Shown here one piece after another: positions 26,101 through 39,000 of a stretch of DNA of 64,000 bases; positions within the stretch are counted from its first letter, which is position 1; every line of letters starts with the position of its first letter. The stretch spans positions 594,501 through 658,500 of the forward strand of contig JAMJFZ010000881.1 of the NCBI GenBank assembly GCA_026225945.1, read 5' to 3'. The notes below the pieces were generated by a model. The model was given only the letters and a program-made list of their open reading frames with translations, was not told the origin of the DNA and ran no database searches. The position numbers and the translations under genes were made by a program. Source of the DNA: Cricetomys ansorgei. Lineage: Eukaryota > Chordata > Mammalia > Rodentia > Nesomyidae.

Positions 26101-29100
26101 ACCTACGGTGAAACAATGCTACTACGAAACTCATCACCAAGGTGATGCTTGAAATATCTTATTTCCATTTTCAAGACTTTGTAAACTAGACTTGATGACA
26201 TACTGAACATTAATATAAAACTGCATGGGCCATGTATGTTAGTCAGTTTGAGGCCAGTCTTGGATATCCAGGAGCTGCTATCTCAAGACGGGTGGGGTGG
26301 GAATGAAAGCGCAACTTTTCAACTCTAATTTTGCTTCTTTGATTCAGACAAAATGACTAGAAGGTGTGGGATAAACACTTCAAGCCTAGAACGATGAAAA
26401 CCTGTAGAGGAGCAGTGAAATCAATCTTCTACTCTGACTCAAATCATTTCTCAAATTAATCAGAGATCTTGCCACATCTATCTAAGGGCTACCACATCTA
26501 TCCCTAGGTAGATACAGAATTAAAAACTGGAACACCAAACACAGTCTGACATACACAAATCCATTTTCAGTCCCACCCATAGCTTTTTTCACTTTCTTCA
26601 CAAGTCAGTTCACTAATAAATCCAAGATAAGACTCAGTTGTTCATTAATCCAACTATTGTTTGCTATGAAAACATGACACTCTCTTAAAGCTCTAGCAAT
26701 TACCGAGGTAAATTAGACATAGAGCGTAGGTCTACCGAGGAGGCTGCAGTGATGGAGAGACACAAGAGTGGAAAGCAGGACCCCTTTTCCTGAAGGTCTC
26801 TCAAGATCCACCTACGTTTTGTTTGAAATTTTCCAAAATGTTTTTTTTAACAAAAGAGGGCCGAGTACAGTGGTATGCATCTTTAATCCCAGCAATTAAG
26901 AGACAGAAGCAAGTAGACCTCTTGAATGTGAGGCTAACCTGGTCTACACAGTGAGTTATAGGCCAGCTGGGGCTACCTAGTGAAGTCCTATTTCAAAAAC
27001 AAAAAACAAACCAAAACCCACAATGACTATGTGCCCATCCATTGGCAGATCACACCTACCAATGCATTCAGCTCTGCTTAGGGGATGTCATGTCTGTGAA
27101 CAGACAAGACAGATGGGCAGCTATGTAATAAGAAACGGTAATAAAGGTCAAATATGATAGCTTACACCTAAGTCGAGCATTCAGTGGGCTAAAAGAAAAA
27201 TTTGAGGCAGCCTACCCCAGTGGTTCTCAACCTTCCTAATGCTACGACCCTTCAATACAGTTCCTCATGTGTGGTGACCCCAACCACAAGATTACATTCA
27301 CTGCTACTTCATAACTGTAATTTTGCTCCTGTTAGGAATAGTAAAGTTAATATCCGACATGCAGATAGTCTTAGGCAAACCCTGTGAAAGGGTCACAACC
27401 CATGGGTTGAGAGCTGCTGCTATAGACTGAGACCCTGTTTGCAAACACAACAACAAAAATAGTAAGAAGGTCTAACATTCATTTTGTGTACTCTATGCGG
27501 ATGCTGCTGTACGTAAATCTCACAAACATGAGTCAGGTTATCGTCCACTATTCAAGGCATATTACAAAGAAAACTCTTGCCTCAACAGAAGATGATAGAA
27601 CAGAATCTACTCACCAGATATTCCTCCAAAGTTTAGAGAAAATCCAAATACAATTGAAAAAAAATCCTGAAACCCCACAGAACCAACAAAACACTTTCAC
27701 TTTGGCTATTCCCAACCTCCTGGAACAATAACCTGTAAAAATGGCACATGATTCCTGTGCGATCCCAACAGTTATAACTTCCCAAAGAGCAGCTGTGCAC
27801 TGGCTGTGTAGACGAACTCTTAACCTGATTTAAAACTGATCCTTGGGTGATGCTAACAGTGAGTTTATTTGTAGTGAAGAGTTTTCCATTTCATTTTATT
27901 ATTTTCACTACCTTTACTACCAAAGCTTTAACTGACTTTCATGGACATAAACATTTATACAAAACAGTCTACAGGTAAATACCCTGATGTCTGAGAGAAA
28001 CACTGAAGAATTGGCATCTCAGCAATTTACTTCCTTTTCTGGGCAGCAATGCTGCATGTACAGGCATCAGTGGAGAGGGGAAGAGAGACAGGTGGAGAAA
28101 GGAAAATTTTACTTTCAGTGCACCACTATCTTTTTTCTAGGAGCCAAGTTTCCATATCTATGGTGAAAAGAAGCCTTAAGAGTTCACATGGACATTTTTA
28201 ACCTTAAAAAATAATGTGGAAACATTTTTTAATCTAGCTTTCAAACATTCTGCCAAGAAACGTGGTCTGATTTTTTAAAAAATAGTAATCAGAAAAAAAA
28301 AAACAAAAAGAGATGAAATCTAGTCTAGATGAGAAATCTACACAACCATGGCTTGCCTGGGTGTACAGACACAGCTTTATACAGCCACAAGCATGTGCTC
28401 ACCTACAAACAGAGCAGAGTGACTGCAACAGAAGGCATCATCCACAAAGCACAACGCATTTCCACATGAGAGAAGCCTGAGGAAGCCTGCCTAACCCTGC
28501 TCTATATTCCAACAGAGGATACAAAGGTGTGACAGCAAATGTAAGAAAGACGTAACATTGGATTAGACCTCACAAGGGAAAAAGACAGTTGCTAAGGAGA
28601 ATTAAGGGGATAAACTGTTTACATACAAATTGTGATAGATTGTACCAATATTAAAACGGTGGGTATGATACTAATCTTTAAAGATATGTAAGGAAGTGGT
28701 CTCATTTGCACACCCAGTGCACGCTCAGACAATGAATGTATAAGCACAGGAGACAACCTGGTAACACAGCACTTGCCCAGCAGCCCAAAACCTTGAGTTC
28801 AATTTTAGCACAGCAAACAAGAAGTACAAAAACATAGCAAAAGGAAACAAAATACCCAAGCAAATGATAAACTGCCAAATAATTTTTCCCCAGGTTGCAG
28901 GGACTGTATTTAAGGCTTAGAGCATGTAAGCGCTCTATACATAGACGGCACAGATGTCAGAAAAAGAAAGCTGAATGTGGTGGAGGGGGATAAGAACTTT
29001 TAGTAACTGGTGGATCTGGGTAAGGCATACAGATGGCCAGTGCCGTGAGTAATAGTGAAAAGTGAAGAAGCACCTCATTCATTACCCTCTGCTGCTGAAA

Positions 29101-32100
29101 AACAAGGACAGTGCATCTGACCAAAACACTGACTATCTCAAGAGCAGCAGAACAGCAATGTGCAGCTACAACCCCACACACAAAGCCAAGCTACTGATGC
29201 CCTTAGACTGGCAACACACCTGTGGCCAGCCCTCAGCCTGCACACACCACAGACTGGTGCAGTAAGAACAGAGGGCAACCACAAGAGACTCCAGATTCAA
29301 CCCCAGTCTGCCAGCCCAGCCCAGCCCAGCCCAGCCCAGCCCAGCCCAGCCCTATACAGGGCAGACTCCAACAGCAGAGAACCAAGCGGTGGTTCCTTGT
29401 TTAGCTTGGGGGCAGGGGTAAAACCCTTGCCATGTGTGTGTTCCCCAAGCTGGTTCTAAAATCCAGAGTCACCTGAAGCTGCTATTAGCTCTGCGATTAC
29501 AGATTTGTGTTTTGTATTCTAATTATTACCTTTTAGTACTGACTTTCTTTTTAAATATTTTTTTAATTCCTCTTTTATCTACATTTATTTGTGTTTCATT
29601 TTCTAACTGGATTTCAACCAATTTCCCCCTAAAATTATTTACCATCTTTCTTGCCTCTACTTCTTTTTCCCCCTCTCTCCTGCCATCACTTTACCTCCAT
29701 AAAGCTTACACTTTAGTTTACTCTACACTATGTTTACCCTTGCTTTTCATAATATTGCTGGTATTAGCACTGTTCTTAATTGATTTTCATTGTAACCCAT
29801 ATCTGTTTGTGTAGTAGTAAGCTGCTGTGGCAGCCCAGCAAGGAAGACAAGGAGGCATTCTCACACATACAAACTCTGCCAGACATCAGCAGAGGGAACC
29901 ACCAGCATGGCCAGCACCATCCTGGATGGTGGAACCCCGAGCATCTGAGCTCAGGTGTTTTAACTGATTCAGAACTCCTCAGGTGCAGATCAAAAGCAAT
30001 CAAACATCCCCTACAGAAATCTAACACCTCTAGACATTACAAACCTAGAAGATCTAGGCAGCCCCTCATCCAACAGTGCACAAAACAGTATTTTAAACAG
30101 AACTAAAAATAAATTTCTACAACAGGTTTGTGCTACCACTGCCAGTGTAGTCGTTTGTTTATCCTTCTTAAGCATTAACAGGTACTGACTGAACCCTCAG
30201 GAAAAGGCTGTTCATTACAGCCATATAAAACCAGGAGAAACAGCCATGCTTAGTAGGTACACATTTCCTACTCAAAAACCACAAGAAATATATATTAAAA
30301 AAATTACTCCTCTTCCAAACTCATACCTATTCAATAATTGAATTAAAAATAAAGAATTAAATAACTGGAATGGCAACTTAAATCTAATATAAGGTCAATG
30401 ATGTGAAAAAATGATTCAATAAACGAAAGAACGAAGACGTCAACTCAAGACTTGGATGGGAAATTTAGAAAGTAAGAGAGTCTAGCAGGAGAAATCTGAT
30501 GGCATATGAAGGCTGAGGAAAGAGTGGCTGGGTCTAAGACAGAGCTAAGGCAGCATTACACCAAGGTGGCAACTTGAAGACTGCCATCAGAGCAACAACA
30601 TTCAGGACAACGTCACTCAAGTGACCATCAATCTGTGCTGCAGGTGAGTGAATCAGAAACAGACTAAAGGTACCTACAACTTATTCAGTAGAATTACTGT
30701 TCAAAACTTGCCATACATAAGGAGATGTATATCCAACTATAGGTGGCAGTCACAACCCAACAGATGAGACCAGAAAAGAACTTCTCTATCACAGTGCAAT
30801 TAAAAATTACAAAGACAACAATAGCTGCAAAAGAAAAGTGCCAAGTCGCTCAAAAAGAAAAGCTGTCACACTTCTCATTCTTAGCAGATTCTAAGACCAG
30901 ACAATAGAGACTGGTAGACTCCAGCACTGAGATAAAACACCACAGACCAGAAGGACTGCAGTCAGCAGAGCTACCCTCGACACTAGGAGGAGGAATAAAG
31001 ACATTTAACGATTAGCATAAACTAAAGCAATTCATGACCACCAAACCTTAGGCATAAGAAACTCAGAAAGGGAAAAAAGATTACAAAAATCATAAGAGAA
31101 TGGGAAAGAATAAATCTCACTATAAGAAAAAACAAACAAAGGTGGTGTTTTCTGCATAAGGTGAGGGGTGGAAACTGGATCTTTACAACTGGGAAGGCTG
31201 GATGTGGGAGCACACACCTGTAAACCAAAGGTGCATTCAGTCACCTGGAAGATGGAGACAAGAGACATCCCCCACAGATGCTCGTGGGCCAGTGCTGACA
31301 TACCTACCGGGTAGTAAGCAAGAGATCCTACCTCAAGCAATGTGGAAGGTAGGGACCAACTCTCAAAGATGTCCTCGGACCTCCACATGAATGCTGTGGT
31401 ATACACACACACACCAAATGATAATTAGAAAACAATCAAATATCATTATCAGTAACCCAACAAGCACCTAAGGCGAACAAGGGGGAAAAGGACACAGTGC
31501 TTAACCAACCTGGAAAACAATAAAACTAAAAAGAAGTAACATACATTCTTCAGTAATAACCCTAAATGTAAATGGTCTTAACTCTCTTGAAAGACTGCCA
31601 ATCATGGTGACATACACTTATAATCCCAGAGCTCAGGCACTAAGCCATGAATGAGGCCAACCAGGGCTAAACAGCAACACTCTGTCAACAGCAAAATTTA
31701 AAAAGATGCAAGCAAGCTGACTACATTTACAGGGGAGGGCTGGGAGCCACCTGCTTGCTGTCTCCCAAAAATCACACGTGGTGGAAAAACACACAAGACT
31801 GGAAATAAAGGAATGGAAAATAACATTGCAAACAAATGAAACCTGGAGACAAGACCAAGCAGGAGTATCTAATGTCTGACAAAGCCAATTCCAACACAAT
31901 TTTTTTTATTTATAAAAAAACTGTAAGAATTTAGAACTTTGGAAATAAAGTTGACAAAGAAGATGAAAAGCCTTTGCACTGAAAACTATAAAATGATTAA
32001 ACATTCTCAAGATGTGAAGGTAGCTTTGTTAGATAGACTGTCCATACTATTGAGACTCAAAGCAGTTTTTATGAAACAGAAGTAACCTGTCTAATCAAAA

Positions 32101-33016
32101 CATGACTGTACTGACATGAACAGAACAGAAAGCCAAAAGTAAATCCATAAAAGCATGACCAACAGATCTTTGACAAAGGTGCCAAAAACACACAATTAAA
32201 AGGACAGTCTCTTTAACTAAATATAAGCTTGCAGAAGAATTAAACTACCCTTCTGTCACACCATATATAGAAATCAGCTCAACTGGGATTAAAAACAAAT
32301 ATAAGACCTGAGAGCTTCTGTACGGAAAAGGAAACTATCATCTTTTAAAAAAATCTACAGAATGGAAAAAGGAAATTCCATACTATAACAGAAGCCAAAA
32401 TATACAAAGGATTCAAACAGTCCAGTAACAAGAAATCACATTAAAAAAAAAAAAAAAAAAAGCAAATGACCTGAACTGACTGTGTATTTCCTAAAGAAAA
32501 ATATACAAATATCAAACCAGTACTTAGAACAAATGTTCAACAGCAACTAATCATTAGAGACAAGTAAATCAAACCCATAATGAACACCCCATTCTGCTGA
32601 GAATGGCCACTATGTGGCCTGAAGATGTGAGACAAGCAGCCAAAGTCAACATGTGACACTCTGAAAATATCAAACAAAATTACCTTCAGGCAGTGTGTGT
32701 AATTTGTACATGAAACAAATTTTACATTTAGGCTTGAATTGATACATCTGCAACATGTCCCATTATATATGCACAAATATCACCAAATCTAAATCCTTTC
32801 AGTTTCTGCAATTCTAGTAAGGAATATTCAAGCTATATGTAGAATCCAAAACGCAGATTTCACGGAGGCATAGTGGTTTTCAGAAGCAAGCAGGCAAGGG
32901 AGTTAAGGAGCTGTCAATCACAAAATGCTTTAAGTACACAGAAAGAATGGGACCCAAAGATATTTTTCACAACCTGGTATATTATAAAAGACATATTTCA
33001 AAACACCATGCCACAA

Positions 33017-33084
<68 letters not shown>

Positions 33085-36000
33085 TATATATATTGTTCTT
33101 AGTAATAAATTTGAAGGCTGGAGAGACGGGTCAGCAGTCTACAGAGCACTTGCTGCTCTTGCACAGGACCTGGGTTGGATTCCCAGCACCCACACGGTGA
33201 CTCACAATCATCTGTAACTCCAGTTCCAAGGAATCTGACACCCTCTGCTGGCTTCTGCAGGCACCAAGACGCACACAGTGCACATTCACACAAGTAGACA
33301 AAACACCCAATATGTATAAAATCATAAAAAAAAAACTTTTAAAAATAAAAGTCACATTTTTCATACCTAAAGTAAGAAAAAGAAAACCTACAATGTATGC
33401 CAAAAGACAAAAAAAAAAAAAAGTCAAAAACTGTTTATAGAGTGTGCCCTTATATAAATTAAATTGTCTGATGATTTCTCATCAGTTCTATGGGTTATAG
33501 TTAACACATGTTGCTTTCAGTAAATCAAGACACTGAGCTGCTTCATGATCATTAAACATGGTAACTCTTTCATTTCCAGAAAACTGATTAGAAATTGAGC
33601 AGTCTTTGACAAAGGTTTTCACTTGTTCGACTGTACTTAGGTTGCAACAGAGAAACCCTGTCTCAAAAAACAAAACAAGATTTAATTGTACCTCAATTTT
33701 CCCACTGAATGTTTCTGGAGTTAACTTGCCAAGATATACAGCACTGTGAAAGGAGCTGCACTCTAGGAGAAACCTGTGAGCTCACAATTCTGTAATTCCC
33801 AAGACCACTTTGGTGTTCTACATAAGAGAACAAAAGTCATATTTGAGATATTTTAATACATAACACAATTTGGCTAAAGACAACTCAAGTTGCTATCAAG
33901 TTTGCTGGATACCAGCAGAACCCTCCCTCAAGTTGGTAGGCTTCTATACCTATTTCAACAAAATCTGCTATTATCTTTAAAAATTTCTATTTTTTCTATT
34001 TTCCTATTTAGGGCAAAAAAAAAAAAAAAAGGAAAAAAAAAGGTTCATCAATGATCGGCTTTTCCTTGTTAACAATACTTTCTATATTTTTGCTCTAAGT
34101 ACTCCATTCATAACAAAGACAAGCTTCTAACATGTATGCCTGACAGTAAATCACTTTTCTGTGTACTTACATACATTATAGCAGAATAAAAGTCATACAC
34201 AAAGTTAAGAAAAATATAATTCTATCTTCCGTCTCCCAGGAGACTATCTCAAATGCGTTGTGATATGATCATAATCTCCAACAATATTTTGGGCATCTTT
34301 ATGGTAAAGTTGTAACTGAGTCACCCTTTAACAAACGATCCCAGTAGGTAACTCCAACGCAACACTCACCCATCAGGATTACTCGGGCCCACAAACATCC
34401 ACCCCTGAAAAGGAAGCCATGCCCCTGAAAGTCTGCTTTCACCTCTATGAATTACATATAAAATACACGTAAATGGAGCTGTGTGACCTGCTATATCCAG
34501 CTTACATCTCCCACAGCCATTCAACAGTCATTCAAGAGCACCCCGCTGCTTTTTAGTTTTTTCTCTCTCTTTTTTTTTTTAACGTCTTATGAGTGTTTGC
34601 ATGTCTGCTTGAATGTCTGCATACCATGTGCACGGCTGGGAGGCATCCAATCTCCTGGAACTAGAGGTGTCACACGGGTGCAGGGAGTCAAGTCTGGGTC
34701 CGCAAGAGCAGTGAGTGTCCTCAACTGCTGAGCCATTTCTCCAGCACTCCTCCCTTGCTTTTCAGGGCCAAATAATATTCCTCTGTAATAGGATTCATTA
34801 ACTGCTACCTTTTGGCTATTATAAACTGTGCTGCTGTGAACATCTGTATCTCAGTTCTTGTTTGAATATCCATTTTTAATCCTTTAGGGCAGTTTACTTT
34901 TATGTATGTGGTATACCTGAAGGTGTGTTGTGTGGGGGTGTACATGCTGTGCAGTCATGCATGCATATGGAGGCCAGAAGCTGACACAGGGTGCCTTCCT
35001 TCAACACTTCCCACCCATATCGAGGCAGGACCCCACTTGAATCCAGAACTGGCAGATTTGGTTATTCTAGCTGCCAGCTTGCTCTGGAGATCCCTTCTCA
35101 GCCTCCAAGCATTGGGATTACAGGCAGGGCACTGCACTTGCCTACAGGCTCATGGGATCCAGATTCTGGTCCTTCTGCCTGTATGGCAAGTGTTTTATCT
35201 TCTCAACCATCTCCCAGTCCCCAAGGGCAAGTTTAACACACTGCACTTAGTTGTTTCTTTTTTCTCCCTAATAACAGAACAGCTGAGTAAGGGGATCTTA
35301 CTCCAATCTACCAAATAATATTTTCCTTAGAACAGTGGTTCTCAACTTGTGGATGGTGACCTTTTTTGGGGGGCTGAATGACCTTTTCACAGGAGTCACA
35401 TGACATTTTAATAGTAGTCGCCTAAGACCATTTGCATATCATATATTCACATTATGATTCCTAAAAGTAGCAAAATTACTATCATGAAGTAGCAACTAAA
35501 ATAATTTTACCATTGGTGGTCAGCACAACATGAGGTACTTTATTAAAGGGCCGCAGCATCAGAAGGTTGAGAATCACTGCCTTAGAGATTGTGAACAAAT
35601 CTAAGGTTAATGGTCCTATATACAGAGTTGGCACCACACAAGCACAAAACAAGTCAACAGTATACGCAAATGAAATGAGGAAGAATGAGAAAACTGAGTA
35701 CGAGAAACCACACACAGAGAAAGAGAGGTAGGCGGGCACATGTAGTCCTCAACACTGACAGGTGAGACACAATTGGACACTGGACACTATTTCCTAAACT
35801 TGGCTAGTCAAGGTTGTCTGCTGCTCTTCATCTTTTTGATTCATGTATGCTGTATATTTGTGCTGAAACATACTCCACCCTCATTATGTATGATAATGTA
35901 CAATTACCATACATAAAAGAATTAGAACAAATCAACCTCTTTAAAACATGGTAATTTTTAAGTATGTATGCCATGTGACCATGGGAACTATTAGAGGGAG

Positions 36001-39000
36001 TTAAGACTACCCTGATACTTGAGTCCCCACAGGGTTGTGAGCCGCCCGATGTGGGTACTGGGAACCAAACCAGGGTCCTCTGCAAAAGCAACAAGCGTTC
36101 TTTACTGCTCCAGCCCTCAAGACCCTTTTCCTTTATTAAAGATTATAATTATTGGGGTACACGCAACCACGCACCATCTGTGTGTGTGTGTTCGCGTGTA
36201 TGTGTGCGTGTGTGTATGCCTGAGGGTAAGCGCTTGATGAGATCAAAGGCATCAGAATTCTCTGGAATGAGAATTACAGGTGTGTGCCACCCAGTGTGGA
36301 TGCTGCGAACTCAATTTGGGTCCTCAGGAATAGCAATATGCACTCAATGGCTACCGTCTTTCCCCAGCCTTTCAGGGAGGGAGGAGGAGGCAGGGAAGAG
36401 AGAGAGAGAGAAGGAGGAAGGATTACAATACATTAGGCTGGAGAGATGGCTCAGCTCACCAAGAGAACTTGGTGCTCTTCCAGAGGACCCACAAAGTGGC
36501 TCGCAAACACCCACTCCAGGGGACCTGACACTTTCTAACACAAACATGCAGGAAAAACACACATAAAATACAAATCTAAAATAAACTTTTAACAATAAAC
36601 TTAAAGTCAGATGGAGGGACGGAGAAACAGCTGAGCAGTTAAGAACACTCACTGCCCTTGCAGAGGACGTGGATTCAGTGTCCAGCACTTACATCAGCAA
36701 GCTTACAACGCGTGTGAACATCAACTCATGCAAGCTCACAGAATCTTCCTAGAGTCAGATGCATCTCCATACAGTTGTGACAGAATAACTGACACTGAAT
36801 GATTCTCCTTATGGATCAGATCCTTGATAACAGACAATGCATAACTCTGATGAGCGAGAGAGGACAAACCAATGAGAAAAGTCCTGTGATTATGTTTCTT
36901 CGTACTAGGAAGAACTGCCAGTACATGGAAAAGGAAGTGTCCTTCTGAACATCTCAAAAGACAGCTTGGGGAGCTGAGGGGTGGGGAGATATAGGACAAC
37001 ATCAAAGAGGAAAAAGTACTTTTTAAAAGGCCCCAAATCTACATAGAGCTTCTAGTGAAATGCAAAGCTACACAAACCTAACATGAAACTCTACATACAG
37101 ACCAAGCAAAGAACTACTAAGCACTATGACTAAAGGCAAGTGAAGTTGGGTGGGAAAGGGTTTATTTGGCTTACACTTCCACATTGTAGTCCATCACCAA
37201 AGGAAGCCAGAACAGGAACTCAAACATGGCAGCACCCTGGAGTCAGGAGCTGAAGCAGAGGCCACGGAGGAGTGCAGCTTACTGACTGCTTGCTTACAGT
37301 CTGCTTTCTTACAGAACCTAGATCAGCAGCCCAGGGTGGCACCACCTATAATGGGCTGGGCCCTCCCCACTGATCATGAATTTAGAAAATGTCTTACACC
37401 TGGATCTTAGAAGCAATTTCTTAATTGAGGCTCCCTCCTCTCTGATGACTCTAGCTTGTGTCAAGTTGACATAAAGCAAGCCAGTACAATTAACATTGAG
37501 TTATACACAAAACAACTAACAGTGTTCACAAAGCCAGAATTATACACGTTCCAACCAACAAGAGCAAAGAGGCAGGGCTTGGAAAAACAATCTTGTATCT
37601 ATAATGGTGTTACACCAAATCCCAGTACCTTAGTCTTTCCCCAACCTTAACATATGTATCTCTTTGTATGGGCACTCATTTGGATCCTTTCAAGTATTTC
37701 CTGTAAGTAATCAGAAATAATTTTTTTTCTGGTGTCTGTGAACTTCTCTAACTAAACTACAGATGACTTAAGAAACTCTGTGATTGGTGTCAAAGTGAGG
37801 GAAAGGGAAGTTCTGATCTATCACATCAGAAACTACAGATAACTGAAGGAACCCTTTGTAATTGCTGTCAAAGTGGAGGAAGTCTTGAGACATTAAGATT
37901 TTAATTTACCATTCTCTAAGTAACACCAATTACTGTTAGAAAATGTCAATAAGCTGTAGGCTATTCAACAGAGTCAAAGAACTGGTCAGTTCAAGTAAAA
38001 GATGCTTACACACATATGGTCAAAGTAAAAGTTAAACTTTCCTAAGAATGTGGCATCTCAAACTACTGAACGCGATTAGTAGGAGAAAAGTTCATTTTTT
38101 TCCATATATACTACTATAAGAAATTGTGAAATAAAATCTCTACAACTAAAGGTTAACCTCAAAATTAGCAGATAAATAACATTGTTTCAGGGATTTTTTT
38201 AACCATGTATAAAAAAAGTAACTATAATTTCTGTTTAGAACAAAAAGCAAATAACAGTCAAACATCCATGCACTATGTATTCATTCAAAAGGAACTCCTC
38301 AGTGAACCAAACAACACAATCTTGATTTCTGACTTCTAAGTTCAAGAAAAGCTAAAAGCAGTCAACTAGAAGGGAAGTCAACAAAAATGAAGAAATACTC
38401 AGCCAAGGATTGCCAAGAGAACATAGGAAGAAGCGAAACTACTGGAACATAAAAATCAGGATCATAGATCTCTTATGACAGTGATACCACAAGCGTCACC
38501 CCACCACCTCTGCCAGCAATGACCCTGACCAACAATGTTAAGACTATATTCACATGCCAGTATACTTAAGATTAGAGCAGAGAATCACTTAAAATCACCT
38601 ACATTACTTGAAATTTTTAAATTTTTGGCAATGGGGCTGAAGATGGCTAAATGGTTAAGAACACCAGCTGCTTCATCCCGGGTACTCAGTATTCAGTGCT
38701 GCAGAGTACAGGGTTCCCAGCACCCACATGGTGGCTCACAACCATCTTGACATCCTCTCCTGGCCTCCTCCTGTGCACCCATGTGGTGCACAGACATACA
38801 TGCAGGCAAAACACCAGTAAACATAATATTTTTTAAGTTGGCAACAATTCATTACATGTTTCGATTAATCAATGACTTATTCCCCTATGACAACAAATAT
38901 TATACTTAAGACAGCTTTTGCTCCTTCCATTAATCTACAACCCAACACCTGCTGCAAGTTTGGTTGGTATTCTACAGCTCTTTACAGGAGGTGACAAGGA

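Larger units (their letters stand above)
30580..32845 (+). mobile_element. Degenerate LINE-1, interrupted by SINEs
   Basis: Collinear L1 landmarks: near 30980 AAAGACATTTAACGATTAGC and GCAATTCATGACCACCAAAC (ORF1 side), near 31560 ACCCTAAATGTAAATGGTCT (ORF2 start), near 31805 a relic of the endonuclease region, and near 32150 CATAAAAGCATGACCAACAG, ATCTTTGACAAAGGTGCCAA (reverse transcriptase side). A B4/RSINE1 and a B1 lie inside it. No frame stays open, so it is long dead; part of ORF2 is missing around 31900. Confidence 0.75.

Noticed and set aside
29160..29459. A frame rich in Pro-Ala-Gln-Pro-Ser
   Set aside because: It is the translation of the CCCAG tandem repeat at 29311-29352.
29810..30124. 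Processed pseudogene
   Set aside because: Considered because it shares 300 nt with 60338-60659, but TG/CA ends, short flanking duplications and no poly(A) tail or coding frame fit an LTR better.
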